Of a stretch of DNA of 64,000 nt, positions 52,446-64,000 are shown in pieces (within the stretch, counting starts at the first letter, position 1; each line of letters begins with the position of its first letter). Location: positions 62,001 to 126,000 of the forward strand of contig JAEUWP010000091.1 in the NCBI GenBank assembly GCA_018524725.1, read 5' to 3'. The stretch is from Podaxis mareebaensis. Lineage: Eukaryota > Basidiomycota > Agaricomycetes > Agaricales > Agaricaceae. The translations under genes and the position numbers were made by a program. The notes beneath the pieces are model-generated. The model saw only the letters and a list, made by a program, of their open reading frames with translations. It ran no database searches and was not told where the DNA came from.

Positions 52446-54820
52446 ATGAACAGCGTCTATGTCCCTACACAAGTCGTAGTTCTGCTCAGGAGACTAGCAA
52501 ATGCCGTTGGTGCGTTTGGCATATCGAATCAGTACCTTCTCCACCGCCAGGCGAAGGCAGACGAGCAGCGCGCCAAGGGTCCAGAGGACGTCATAGCGGG
52601 AACAGCCAGCCCCAAAGGATTGGCATGGCACACTCTCGCTGAGCTCAAGACCGTCGAGTGGCCATCATGGCCGTCCAGAAGCGACTGGAAACGCGCGAGG
52701 AATATCATCGTGGATAAATGGACGACAATTTCCAGGGACGCTCGGACTGGGATGTATGAGAGCCTGCTTCGAGGTCCGTCATCAACATCATTCGTATCGT
52801 CCTCCGTTTATCACAACTGATTATCTTCATCATCCAGCGGATGCACTGTCCCTTCCATGGCTAGGACGCACCCTTACTTGGCCGTCTGCATTCTCGTTCC
52901 AAGTCAATCCCAGCCCCAATGATCCAGACGACCCACCACCGCCTGCTAACCGACGGCGGGCCAGCAAGAAGCAAGACCCAGATCCGTTCAAACTACTTCC
53001 AGCCCATGAACAGAAGCTGGCACAGCTCCCACCAGACATCATCCACCAACTCCTCGCCAGTCCAACTCTCTACAACCCTCTACGAAAGCCACGTTTCCCG
53101 ATTGTGCTTTGCCACGGTAGGTCTTCCATTCAACATGTCGGAGTTACAGCGTAGCTAATACCGGAATATAGGACTCTATGGCTTTGATACTCGTGGACCG
53201 GCATCATTTCCGAGCATTCGCGTCCATTACTGGGCCAATGTTCTCAAGGTCCTTCGGGACAAGGTAGGAGCAGAGGTGATCGTGACCTCCGTCCCTGGGT
53301 AAGTGGACAAGCGAGTGACTGCGGCCGTCCGTGCAGGAGAGTGACACAACATTCTGCAGGACGGGGTCGATCGCTTCTCGAGCTGCTCGGCTAGATGAGC
53401 AGCTCCAGACCAAAGCGAAAGGTCGAGGCGTCAATATGCTCGCACACTCTATGGGTGGTCTAGACAGTCGCTATCTGATCACCCATATTCGACCTGCCGA
53501 GTACGCCCCTCTGTCTTTGACGACTGTCAGCACTCCTCATCGGGGAAGTCCATTCATGGACTGGTGTACGGTGGGTAGTCGACGTTACTAGAAGCGAGTG
53601 CAGTCATCTCAATTCGCGTCAGGAAAACATTGGCATCGGCAAGCTCAGACAGCAGGAACGAGAGCTCGCCTATGCGCTTGAGAACGGTTGTCCGCTCAAC
53701 TCCTCGACGTCGCCTCCCCTCGACGAAGCTAAATCTAAATCCGAATCCTCATTCTCCCTCTCGTTCTCTTCCCTGCCCTCATCCTTCACAACTCTCCTCC
53801 TATCCATTGTCGACTCACCCGCATACGCTAACTTAACATCAGCATACCTCAACAACATTTTCAACCCCGCAACACCCAACAATCCCAATGTAAAGTATTT
53901 CAGTGTGGCCAGTCGGCTACCTAGTGTCAGCATCTGGCATCCGTTGTGGTTGCCCAAGATGGTATTGGATGAGGCGGAGAATGCACAACGACTGAAGCTG
54001 AAAGAGTTGTGGGAGCAGCATCGCGAGAGTGGCAGAGTGGGTATCGATGGCGAGGATGACGACGGAGTGCCCCTATGGGCTCAGGAAAGGGAATGGGGGA
54101 ATGACGGGCTCGTAACAGTCCAAAGTGCGAAATGGGGACAGTTCCTAGGGATCATGGAGGGTTGTGATCGTGAGTTTCTTTTCCATCTCATTTTTCTGCC
54201 GATTGCCTGACTGGAATTGTTTCACAGACTGGGAAGTACGAGGAGCGAGGGGCCTTGATATCGATCTTCCCTCACTCACCGCACTCAGCTTCAGCCTCTC
54301 ATCACCAGGCAGTGACTCGTGGAGCATCCTGGATTGGAGCCGTTTCGTTTACGCGTGGAAACGAGAGGAACGTATTGAGCGAGACGCAAAACTCGAAACT
54401 GCCGCCAAGAATGCTGCTGCTGCCCCATCTTCCACAGCCACACCTCCCACAAGACAATCCCTCCAACCTCCGCCGTCGCAAGATCGCCCCAGCGTGAACA
54501 ACGACGCAGTTGTCAAAGCATCCACTGATAAACTGTCCGCAGTCTTTGACTGGCTCATCGATCAAATTCCAGCTTCGGCGAAATCTGTCACCTCCTCTGC
54601 GACGCTTCCGACCTCAATGAATGCTCCGGTGAAGGCACCGGAGGAGGTTATGGATGCCGCGAATGAGATGGTGCAAGAGCTGACGAAGAAGACCGAGGCC
54701 AGGGCTCGGGAGCAAGAGGAAGTTAAGCCGAAGGAGAGGAAGAATGAGTTGGAGAGTAAGGAGGATTTGGAAAGGTTTTATGTCGCGTTGTCGAGGAAGA
54801 TGTACGATGAGGGGCTGTGA
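52446..54820 (+). CDS. Tgl2-like triacylglycerol lipase (alpha/beta hydrolase)
   Basis: Six exons (52446-52773, 52838-53116, 53172-53298, 53360-53570, 53623-54169, 54228-54820) give 694 aa. The core reads FPIVLCHGLYGFDTRG (oxyanion-side HG), IRVHYWANVLKVLRD, VTSVPGTGSIASRAARLDEQL, the nucleophile elbow NMLAHSMGGLDSRYL (AHSMGG, Ser nucleophile), and TTVSTPHRGSPFMDW. A later NDGLVTVQSAKWG holds a likely acid/His-side region with DHWEVRG (His). This layout matches yeast Tgl2 and related LipA-type fungal lipases. The N terminus (MNSVYVPTQVVVLLRRLANAV) is amphipathic and basic and could target mitochondria, where yeast Tgl2 acts. The C-terminal ~150 residues are Ala/Lys/Glu-rich and look disordered, and the protein is about twice the length of Tgl2. 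Confidence 0.88.
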
Positions 54821-55739
54821 CTGACCTCTCCTGTATTCTGGATTGTGACTCTCAGGATCGCTTCTCCGATCGCAGTGCCATTTGTACCATCATCCATATT
54901 TATCTCTTGTATCATGGCATCCCGTCAGCTCTTGGCGCCGCTCATCCCTCCCGTTCATCTTTCATATATCCGACCTACCACTTGCATGTCTGCTTCAACT
55001 GGACTCGTCTCAGTTTCTGGAGTATTTTGAAGGAAGATAATCCGTTCAACTTGTTGTAACCTTGTATTATTATTGCGTCCTACATTACTCTGTTCATCTA
55101 ACGCTGTGGGTTCTGAAATCCAAATCTCAAATATCTTTACATCTATACTCATATTCACGTAGGGTACCACCGCCGTGCCTTCAGTATACGTAGTGAAGGA
55201 CTTTGTCAGCACCCGGTTGCGGGCGCGCGCCCAACCCAGGGCTACGACGCCTTGTTGCACTTGATTTGCCCCGAGTCTATAGTCTAGGAGTGTCTTCAGA
55301 AGAACTTGGAATCCACTGGACACGGGATCCGATTTTTTTGGTGTTACGCCTAGGCAAGCGGGAAAGCTATGTAGTTCGAATTCGTCGGGTCCTTCGACTC
55401 ACAAAAGTAAGTGTCCGAAACATCGCCGCCTTCTCTTTCGTGTAGCCATTTTCTATCGCTCGTTCGGCTGAGGAAATTGGACCAGCTTCTAGTCAGCGAA
55501 CTCTCTAGTATCCCGGCAACCAGCACAGTATTGCTCGGGGCTTACCTCAAATTTAAAGGTGGGCTGGGAAAAGCCTAAAAAGTCAAAGGAATAGGGACGA
55601 TCGTGTCCGGTCTGGTCAGCCTCCCCACCCCTTCCCTCCATCTCACCCGTACGGTAGTCATTAATATGTGGGTCTGGGCTCTATAAGCGAGCTGCTGGAT
55701 TGTCTAAACCGTCAAGCCTTTTCTCAGATTTCACCTATC
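54821..55739. other. No gene recognised
   Basis: Includes the lipase 3' end. Short frames only. Confidence 0.4.
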
Positions 55740-56090
55740 GGTGGCCGAAGTCGCTCGGGGTGCGGGGGACCCTCGCGGATACGGGGCTGCGGGACAAGCT
55801 CCTACGCCTCTGAGAATATGAAAGTTTGATAGCTCTTTCCATCTGGCGTTCAATATGGCCGAGGACCGGGACGACCAGGGGATGAGTATGTCAGTGAAGT
55901 TTGATCGGACCTTTCAGGAGCTAAGGGCTTGCTTGAAGTGGGTCCGGGATCCTGGATTCGTGGAGCGTTGGGAACTCTAGAAGCCCAGACGAGACTGTCG
56001 AGGGTAAGCGTCGCGCGTCGGTTATTGGTTACTACAAACTTTGAGTCATGGCCTCCCAGCTCCTTATATCGTTTGGATTTGACTGTTGTG
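55740..56090 (+). pseudogene. Decayed paralogue of the DUF7053-like gene
   Basis: Stretches align with the gene at 56531. 'gaggaccgggacgaccaggg' and the following 'gatgagtatgtcagtgaag' (55860-55905) match 'gaggaccaggacggtcgggg' and 'gatgaacatgtcagcgaag' (56770-56815). 'gcctcccagctccttatatc' near 56050 matches the start of its second exon. Frames are broken and the 5' part is missing. Confidence 0.65.
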
Positions 56091-56530
56091 TAGTAGTAAC
56101 TCCCGGAGTGTTTGAGAGAGGGGTTGGAAGAAACGCACGGACCAAGTTGGACCTAAATGCGATATTTTTTGAGGCATTGCCACATTGCGAGTTTGGGACA
56201 CTGTTGATTTGACACCTGTGCTATATATACCTTCATTGCCGAATTTAAAAAGCTCCATATATGCAATGCTGACGGAATGCTTCGTTGACCTTGACTCTGT
56301 CACTGATTTCAAATAGGTAGTGTCGGTGGTTCGTATGGTAGTAGAATCCTGAAGCGTTACGGCCCCATTCACGCCCCACACACCGTTTCATTCTTCCCTT
56401 CACGGAGCTTGTAAATAACCCCAATTGCACGATCTCTACCAATGGATCCTTGAGTCAGATTACAAACGAGAAGGCCACTTCCCGATAATAAATAGTTTGA
56501 TTCTCCTCACTCGCGACATCCGTTGCCCTT
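56091..56530. other. Promoter region of the DUF7053-like gene
   Basis: No gene is seen. Minus-strand ORFs here (56064-56442) show no domain. Confidence 0.35.
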
Positions 56531-57069
56531 ATGCCTTGGCCCATCCATATCACCCGTACAGTCGTCGTCTGGAGGCACATCCGAGCCTCTGAAGCACAAG
56601 TCTCCGAAATCGCCTCGGATGTTGAATCTTACCTTAGATTCCAGCCCTTTATCACCAAGATGGTGCAGGACGTCACAAACCCTCGGCTTTACAGAGTAAC
56701 AGAACGTGTTCCCGCACCTGCAAGCCTATGGATGTTTGATAACTCGTTCAGCATCGCGTTTGAACCTGTGGAGGACCAGGACGGTCGGGGGATGAACATG
56801 TCAGCGAAGATCGATCAAAGCTTCCTGTTTCCCAAGCTAGTGTCGAGGGTTCGTGTGAAAGAGACAGAAGAACATGGAGTCCTGGAGTTAGTAGAAATTT
56901 TGGAAGTCCAGGCAAGTTGCATCTTTTCCCGTAGAGATATCAAGAATACGAATACACAACGACTTTACAGGTGTTGAGCCTCCTAGCCCCTTATATCATT
57001 GGCCTTCTTAGAAAGGCGCATCAGGAACTCATGCGACGGTTGGCAGAGGAAGTTGAAAGGGAAGGATAA
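56531..57069 (+). CDS. Small START-like (DUF7053-type) protein
   Basis: Two exons (56531-56911, 56971-57069) give 159 aa. The intron has a GC donor (CAG|GCAAGT) and ends in ACAG. The protein has a beta-rich body (YLRFQPFITKMVQDV; LYRVTERVPAPASLW; SFSIAFEPVEDQDGRGMNMSAKIDQ) and a C-terminal helix (VLSLLAPYIIGLLRKAHQELMRRLAEEVE). This is the layout of fungal DUF7053/SRPBCC-fold proteins, which probably bind a hydrophobic ligand. The family call is by overall pattern, not a diagnostic motif. A decayed paralogue lies 0.5 kb upstream. Confidence 0.7.
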
Positions 57070-57274
57070 GCTACAGTGATTGGAACCAAATCTAGTGCGC
57101 CGTGTGCACACGAGCACGAACAGTTTATTGATAAATCCTCACTCACAAACATCCCCCGCTAATTTATGTCGGAACGGTCACCTTCCAGCGTTTGGAAATA
57201 TACCAAGTCAACGTGATTTATTCATGAAAATCAAGGAAACATTCGTTACACCTTCAAATCCACATCCAAATGCA

Positions 57275-59015
57275 TCACACAACTGAAACAGGGAACCCCA
57301 TTGCCCTTCGTCCAAGGTCATTGTCAATATCGTCGGCATCAGCAATGCCAACGAACGCAGCTTCGGCCTGTCCCTTAGGGAAATCGGGAGGACGCTGTGC
57401 CTTCAGGAAACAATCACGCTGCCTCTGAATATAATCGAAATTCTGGACCGTGTAAGGTACTGCGGGTATGTACATCACTTTCAAACGAGTCAATTAGATC
57501 GCGTTTGGTCTGGAGGCGGCTAAGATGATCTTACCTGCGGAATCTTCTGTTCCAGTATGTTCCTCTTCGACGGAGTGAACGACATCACAGTGCCAGAAGA
57601 CGGCGTCCCCTGGGTTAACCTTGGGTACAGAAGTCATGGTCTTCTCCAGGAACAAATGTGGGTGTGACAGGGGGTTAAGGCGAGGGCCTGCGTATCCCCC
57701 CTCCCAAGGAATGATTCCGGGGAAATCCGGGCTCGTCACATCTACTCGATCTTTCCAGCGGAAGTAAATCGATAAGTGGCGTGTGCTGACGTACCGAAGA
57801 CCCAATTCTTAGGATCCAGAACTTCAGCAGAGTCTTCCGGGACCAATGGCTTGAAGAAGGGACGAAGGATGATGTAGGTGTTCGAGAGCAAGACATCTGG
57901 GAACACTCTCAATGTGCCTTGTGTCGGACCCGTCTCGCTACCGCGAGGTCAGATTCGGATCCCAGGGCAAGTGTGGTAACGCACCTCATGGACAACCAGC
58001 CTTGGAAGGTCCTAAAGACGGTCGACTGAAAGTACGCTCAGCTTGCGACTCAAACCAATGAAGGGATAAATGCCCACCTGATTGGGCCTGCCATACAGAG
58101 AGCTACGCGCATCGAGCCTGCCTTGTAAATCATAGGGATCATGTTCTCGCCACTCTCCAGTCAAAATTTTCTCGAAGCACTTTCTGAGCATCGGGTCCTC
58201 CCAACGCTCGATCGAACCTCCTATAAGATTCGTCAGTATCTACCCAGCCAGGAACTAACTCCCATAATTGATCTCATACCATCCAGGTGGGGCGGATGGA
58301 GGCCCCATTTAACGCCAGCCTTCCTAATCCTAAACCTGTCGGCGTATGTCAAGGGAATGGAGAGATCGACGTTCTCTGACTTCTTTCCCGTGTTGTCGTG
58401 ATACAGGTTATTCAACCATATATTTGCCTTCAATAAGTTCGGGTTAGCCCTGACCTGAACTTGCGGTTTAGTCCAGCTGCATGTATTGTCGTCATTGAAT
58501 ATTTTTCTACCGTATAAATACCTGAGTCACTCACTAGAGCTGGAAAAATTGCTTATTGTCAGCAGGGATCCCTGGAGCCACCGGTGATTAGACGTGTCAT
58601 TTATTGATTGGCAAAGACTTACCTTCGACGGGATTGACGCGTACGAACTCCCTCAATGACTCCCTCCACGCAATAGCCTTCTCATCGTCTACAATATCCC
58701 TAATTACAACACACCCACGCCTCTTGATTGTATTCACCTCCTCTGCACTCAGCTCCTCCAAGTCGTTGAAATTAACCTGTGGAATGTACTACCCGTGGTA
58801 TCTCGTTCAATATCTCACAGTATTTCCGGGTCTAACCGTCTACCTACCTCAGAACCTCCTCGGTTAATCTTGTCAGCAGTGGCGACTAACTCATCGATAA
58901 CCTCCTTCCATGCCTGGGTAATGCGGGCTTCAAAATCAGGGTAGCTGGACGCGATCTCGCGCTTCAAGTCCGCGAAGCGAGGCGGAAAAGTTGCAGTGCT
59001 CGGGCTCGCATTCAT
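57275..59015 (-). CDS. DUF1479 Fe(II)/2-oxoglutarate-type dioxygenase
   Basis: Nine exons in phase (58848-59015, 58623-58788, 58535-58571, 58280-58476, 58078-58220, 57985-58025, 57795-57937, 57535-57750, 57275-57477) give 437 aa, a normal length for the family. Landmarks: FADLKREIASSYPDFEARI, KRRGCVVIRDIV, WLNNLYHDNTG, SIPLTYADRFRIR, then the metal-binding HPPHLDGGS (His-x-Asp) and the distal WHCDVVHSVEEEHTG (His). It ends VMYIPAVPYT...FPKG and GRRAMGF. The family occurs widely in fungi and some bacteria with substrate unknown; oxidation of a small molecule is expected. Introns are very short (44-59 nt). No cluster partners are evident. Confidence 0.92.
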
Positions 59016-60556
59016 CGAGGCGCGGTGGCAAGGGGGGATAAGAACTGGGGAATATGTATGTGCACAACCCCGCACAATTTATGGCAACGTGCAATCTATT
59101 CTTAGCTTGAGGGGCTTATTTGTCCGAGAATTTCCCGCTCTTGTGGTTCCCCCAACCATCAAGGGTGGAAATATGCTTTGGAGATGAGTAACAGCAGATA
59201 GGCCATTGGTCTCCTTAGAGGCTTGTTCTCCCGATAATACGCCGTTTTCGAATGCCAAACCTCTGGGTCGAAGCTCTCCTCAATAAACAGAACAAACCTA
59301 GGAAGGAATACCAGGCCAGAGAAGTAGAATACGTAGAAGACTATAGTAACTGGTGCAGCGCCAAGAGATATCAATCAGAAAGACAAAGGGCTCGGAACGA
59401 CGGTTGGATTCAATGAAGTTAATGAGAGGGAAGATTGTGCGGTGGTGGAAAGGATTGCGATGATGTCGGGAGTATTCAAGCACTATTGGTTATTCACTTT
59501 CGCGGGCCTCCACTCTGCATTTTGTTGATATTCTTAGTAGCGTTTGAAGTGGGTTTGCCATCACAAGGTGAGGCCAGTTCTTGCCTGCTGACATTAAGCG
59601 CTACGAGATATTGCCGCGGTCATCCAACATAGTCTGATCAAGGGAGATACGCGCATGCATGCCAAATCGTGGGCTCAGGTGCTCTGACCTCGAGAGATGA
59701 CCTACCAGGGGTTACCTGGAAATGCCTGTACACCTACGGTCTACGATTAACCAACCTAGATTCAGTCGCTGTTACGAAAGGCTAACCGGGCAGCCAGGAC
59801 TGTATAGGCTTGTACGCTGCAATGAGTAACCTCACTGTCAACAGTGGCCTGTACGGAAGTGGCCCGTTGGCCAAGGTATGGAATGCAGGGGGCCAGGTAC
59901 TTTGGACTTGACAGAACGACACCAAGAGCTCCGGTATGCATCGGGAGATTTTGAGGAAGCCGAAGTTTTGAAGGTTTAAGGCTCACTTAGCCGGAAATTG
60001 AAATAGCAGAGAATCTTTGAGGGAATTTTTGCCTTCAATAGCGGCCTTCGGGCTTCTTGCAGATCAAGGTATTTCAGCGGGGCAGCAGAGCAGCGATACC
60101 AGGGGATCCAGTGGCTGAGGTCCTTCAGCATTTTGCTTTGCCATATTTCAATGCGGATCTTTGAAACGAAGAGATACATCCATCTGAGGGGTCCGCGCCT
60201 CACAAGGGACATCAAATCCTTATTTGGGCGTGGGGTGGATGGTAGGCCTTGCGGTTGGGACTTCTAGTTGTAGCCTCCTCGGGTACGACGTGGTAAGTAA
60301 ACTCCTGGAGCCACCTCTGCTGTCGTGTTCCTTCAGACCATGGTGAAATCGTCGTTCAACAACTTGTATGTGGCTCAATAGAGGTGGAGAGCACGTGCTT
60401 CGACACGTACCTGAGTTGCCAAAAATAACCTCGCCGGAAGGACATCCTGACCAGCAATCATTACGTGGAGGAATTATCCGTCCTCAACCACTCACAACCA
60501 CCGCTGTCGTTGTGCGACACTAATCTTACTGCTCACACCAGTACCGGCATCACCTG
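59016..60556. other. 1.5 kb without a convincing gene
   Basis: Promoters of the dioxygenase (minus) and the SUN protein (plus) must lie here. Minus-strand ORFs at 59159-59483 and 59762-60215 show no domain. Confidence 0.4.
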
Positions 60557-63500
60557 ATGTTCGAGCAATGCTGCTGGGCTAGGTTGCACAAAACCTTCTC
60601 ACCTGTCATTGTCCTGCTCCTACTCGTATGGATTACACCGGTCGCCGCTGAACCAACGTCTCGCAATGACCCCTTTCGCGCGATTGCATTGCACGCACAG
60701 AAACGTCCCGATCCACCTATATGCTGCTTAAAACCTCTTCCTCCATTGGAGCCGGTTGAGGATGACCTATTACTTTCATTTGAGGAATGGAAAGCTCGGC
60801 AGCATCATGCTTCAGAGAATGCTTCCTCAACGGGCCCTTCAAGTAATGGGGCAAATAAAATTGGGAACGGAACGGGAGACGGTAGTGAGCCTGTGAATAC
60901 GGACGATGTGGTGTCACCAGCACCCGCGGCTCAGGAGGACAAGCAGCCGCATGTACCCGCAAAGCCGCAGGAAGTCCCCTTACACCTTTCGCCACATTTT
61001 CGGGTCCCCCTTGTCGATCGCTTCAATTACGCCTCACTAGACTGTTCTGCGCGGGTGCATAAGGCCCATAAAGGGGCAAAGCACCCGTCGAATATCTTGT
61101 CGTCAAAGAAGGATCGGTACATGCTCAGCCCTTGCAAGACGGAAGGAGGGAAACAGTTTGTAGTCGTGGAATTGTGCGAGGATATCCGGATTGATACGGT
61201 GCAGCTGGCGAACTTTGAGTTCTTCAGCGGGGTGTTCAAGGACTTCACAGTTAGCGTTGCAAAGACGTCTTCGACGGACGAGGAAGACTGGACGGTTGCA
61301 GGGACGTACAGGGCGAAGAATGTTAGGGGTGTTCAGGTGCGATTACCTGAGTGTAGATTGGTTCCTGATGGCTGACTTGGTCTTGTAGTCCTTCCATACG
61401 CCGACCTCACTTCGTGATTTCTATCGATACCTCCGGATTGACTTTCACTCACACTACGGCTCGGAGTACTACTGCCCCGTCTCCCTCCTTCGGGTATATG
61501 GACTTACCCATCTTGAGGAATGGAAATGGGAGCTGTGGGAAGCGGAGAGCAGGGCGAAAACGGAGGCTGCCCTGAAAGATGCACAAACGCAACGGACGAC
61601 GAAAGCTGTCAACCATAGCAATCTCACCAACGATACCGTACCAATCAATGACACTGACCAGACCATTCATGAAGAAAGTGGCATGCCCTCGACGCTCGCC
61701 CTGCCCATCAACGAGACCTGGAAGGAGGTGGGACCCTCATCGATGACGACGATGACCGAAAGTCCTATACATTCAACTGACACGTACCTTTCAAATGCGC
61801 CCTCCATCACCCAACCTCCAGAATTCGAAACTGCACAAGCATCCCCAGCAACAGTTGCCACAACTTCCATCTCCTCGCTGTCCCCAACCCTTATCTCTTC
61901 CATACTCCAGCCTTCTACTACCCCACCCGGTAACGCCACGCCTAGCCCAGTCCCATCTCAAGCGAAGATGAACACAACTGCCATTATCACAACCTCGACG
62001 TCAGTCAATACGGAGCTTCCCGTAACCCGCACCTCTTCTATCGTTTTAACCACGACACCACTCTCCGCATCACATCCTTTCCTACCAATCCCGGTTTCCG
62101 GTGGTGAGTCTGTTTATCGGACCATTATGAACCGGCTGGTGGGGTTGCAGAGGAACCATACACTGTATGAACAGTATATGGCTCAACAGCAGTCAATCGT
62201 CCGAGACGCTCTGAAACGGTTAAGCGAGGACATTGGTCGTCTGGAAGGCTTGGTATGTGATCTGTAATGGGCGTTGGAATGTCGAAGAGGTTGATCGTTG
62301 ATTGTTCTCGAAAATGTGTAGGGGAAAGCTCAGCGACAGGCACACGAACGAGCGGTGCTTGAGTGGGAGAAACAGCGCAAGCAGTGGCAGATGGAGTATG
62401 CGCAATTATTACAGCGGATAGAGTATTTATCGGACGAGGTAAGCGACTCATATGCGGGTTCGCTGCCCACATTGCTCATGCACTGACTCGGAATATTCTA
62501 GATTATTATGGAAAAGCGCCTGGGAGTTGCGCAGCTGTGCTTACTACTCGCCGTATTGGTTTTCATGGGTCTCACGCGGGGATCTCGAGGACCGATCATC
62601 GAGGATAGAAGGTATTGGCGCCCTAAACTTAAAAGCCTCAGTGTGGATTTGCCTCGTCCGCGGACGGGGAAGCCAGAAGACTTTCGGATGCCACAGCGTG
62701 AGTCAGGCTTCTAGTTTTCACCTGATCACCAATCTCACCACACCTGCGTAGGAAATGGGGAACGTGCCGAGCTCACAAAAGCCAGTGCTGCGAATTCGGG
62801 CTCGGGTTTGTCATCTCCAGAGGGCGCTGACTCAACTGCGTCATCATCATTGCGATACCCTTTAACAGCTATTGAACTGAATACCCCTCCTCACCGGCAG
62901 CAAACGAAGCGTAGCGGCGTTGAAAAGCAGCGTCCTGAGAATCAGCAAAATGTACCCATCTTGCTGGATGGCAACGGCACGCCTTCGTGTGCACGGTCCC
63001 GTACGAAGTCGAGGTCTAGGAGTAGGACATCCTCATGGACAGGCAAGGGCATTCTAGTCCTTCCAGGTCCGTCGAGCTCTCGGCAGGCTATTGAGACCCG
63101 TGGTGGCCACTTAGTTGCTGTCACCAATACACCATCAAAGGGATCTCGCGTAGCTGGAGTTTATTCTCCTGGTAGGCCAGGTTTGGCTTCCGCTAGGACC
63201 ACCACATCTGTGCCTCATCAGCGGCGAGCCATTCCGCTGCAAAGATCTCATTCGAGTCACGGAGTTCCGGGATCTATTGACATATCCTTGGCACAAACCT
63301 GGACTGGATCTGGAAGTGCACCTAAAAGCGCACGGAGGTGGGCCAGAACGGCCCATCTACATGAGGTGAAGGGCAAGTGGAAAGAGAACGGATCTGGGTA
63401 TAGATACAGTGTATCTGGTGGTGGGATGGACGGCATTATGAAAGGAATAGAAGGTGAAGGTGGAAGTGATGTTTTCAGGCGTGCTGGATCCGCTCATGCG

Positions 63501-63626
63501 ACAACAGAGGACATGGAGGAGGGGCGAGAAAAGCTACTGATTCTGCATAGTGATGATGCAGACGCTGATGCCGATGGTTGGGAAAGTGCGAGTGATGTAG
63601 GCATTGATAGTATTGAAGGCATCTAA
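60557..63626 (+). CDS. SUN-domain protein of the Slp1/SUCO type
   Basis: Slp1-like SUN proteins sit in the ER/nuclear-envelope membrane and, with Emp65-type partners, protect folding proteins. Five exons (60557-61336, 61389-62252, 62322-62438, 62502-62697, 62752-63626) give 943 aa. There is an N-terminal signal/anchor (FSPVIVLLLLVWITPVAA), then LLSFEEWKARQ, a common feature of this family. The SUN domain follows: FNYASLDCSARVHKAH, SSKKDRYMLSPC, FVVVELCEDIRIDTVQLANFEFFSG, then YRYLRIDFHSHYGSEYYCPVSLLRVYG. A Ser/Thr-rich luminal stretch with N-glycosylation sequons leads to a coiled coil (MNRLVGLQRN to EYLSDE), one TM (LGVAQLCLLLAVLVFMGL), and a basic, disordered Ser/Arg tail ending in an acidic patch (DADADADGWESAS). 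Confidence 0.93.
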
Positions 63627-64000
63627 ATATGTGGGCCATTGTTCTACCGATTTGTTTCCCTAACCCATGCTCCCGAGTCATCCCTATTCATCCCTCTTCT
63701 TGTCTACATATATCCTTTGCATACCCTTTCCATTCCACATCCTCCGATCTTTCACTGCCCTTTTTTGTCATCACATTGTATACATTGGTCGCCTGTTTTC
63801 TCCACCATTTTATGTTACGCCCGTTATGTTACGCCCGTTAGGTTTTGTCCCGTCGGATCTTCAAGAAGTCCTCGTCGCCACAGCCTCGTAATCTTCTCGT
63901 TGGAACTACCTAGCCGGATTCAATGCACACTGCCTGAAGTTCCCTTGAATGCCAGCGATTATTCATTCTATTTATGGGTTTGATATGGGTTGCACAATGA
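63627..64000. other. 3' flank of the SUN-domain gene
   Basis: 374 bp, pyrimidine-rich, with no gene seen before the window end. Confidence 0.4.

Overview
The window is nuclear DNA of a filamentous basidiomycete fungus, most likely an Agaricomycete. The evidence is many 45-70 nt GT-AG introns, a DUF6534-type membrane protein, NACHT-type NTPase relics, a DUF1479 dioxygenase, and fungal versions of NOT2, epsin and RPC17. All gene models come from reading the sequence. Exon ends were set by splice motifs plus phase agreement, and lengths are predicted spliced lengths.

Layout. 1-13 kb: three tandem genes (the first cut by the window edge) for large CCCH / RRM-like / KH-like / RBR (RING-IBR-RING2) proteins that end in a CaaX box. 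Each is followed by sequence from a geranylgeranyltransferase-I beta subunit gene (CDC43): two decayed fragments and one complete gene. 13.5-24.2 kb: housekeeping genes (NOT2 of CCR4-NOT, RNA polymerase III subunit RPC17, a two-TM membrane protein) and a decayed DUF6534 gene. 24.9-42.2 kb: a rearranged, transposon-rich island. It has two copies of a ~3.1 kb block (epsin fragment, truncated GH20 hexosaminidase, degenerate NACHT-like ORF), one of them interrupted by a complete Ty1/copia retrotransposon with a 5-bp target duplication. It also has an inverted-repeat element, a third NACHT-like relic and remains of other genes. 42.5-50 kb: two full-length GH20 genes flanking an epsin gene. 50.7-64 kb: an unrecognised conserved-looking gene, a Tgl2-like lipase, a DUF7053-like small protein with a decayed paralogue, a DUF1479 dioxygenase and a SUN-domain Slp1/SUCO-like protein.

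Most unusual points. In every RBR copy the residue aligned with the catalytic RING2 cysteine is serine. All three end CTIM or CTVM, a predicted prenylation signal, and they sit beside a prenyltransferase gene. One copy has duplicated its RING2. GH20 copy C is open and spliceable throughout but has lost the Asp of the catalytic Asp-Glu pair, while copy D keeps it. The two LTRs of the copia element differ at 11 of 365 positions, all CpG transitions, which suggests a young insertion exposed to cytosine methylation. Nothing was checked against a database, so family names rest on motif recognition.
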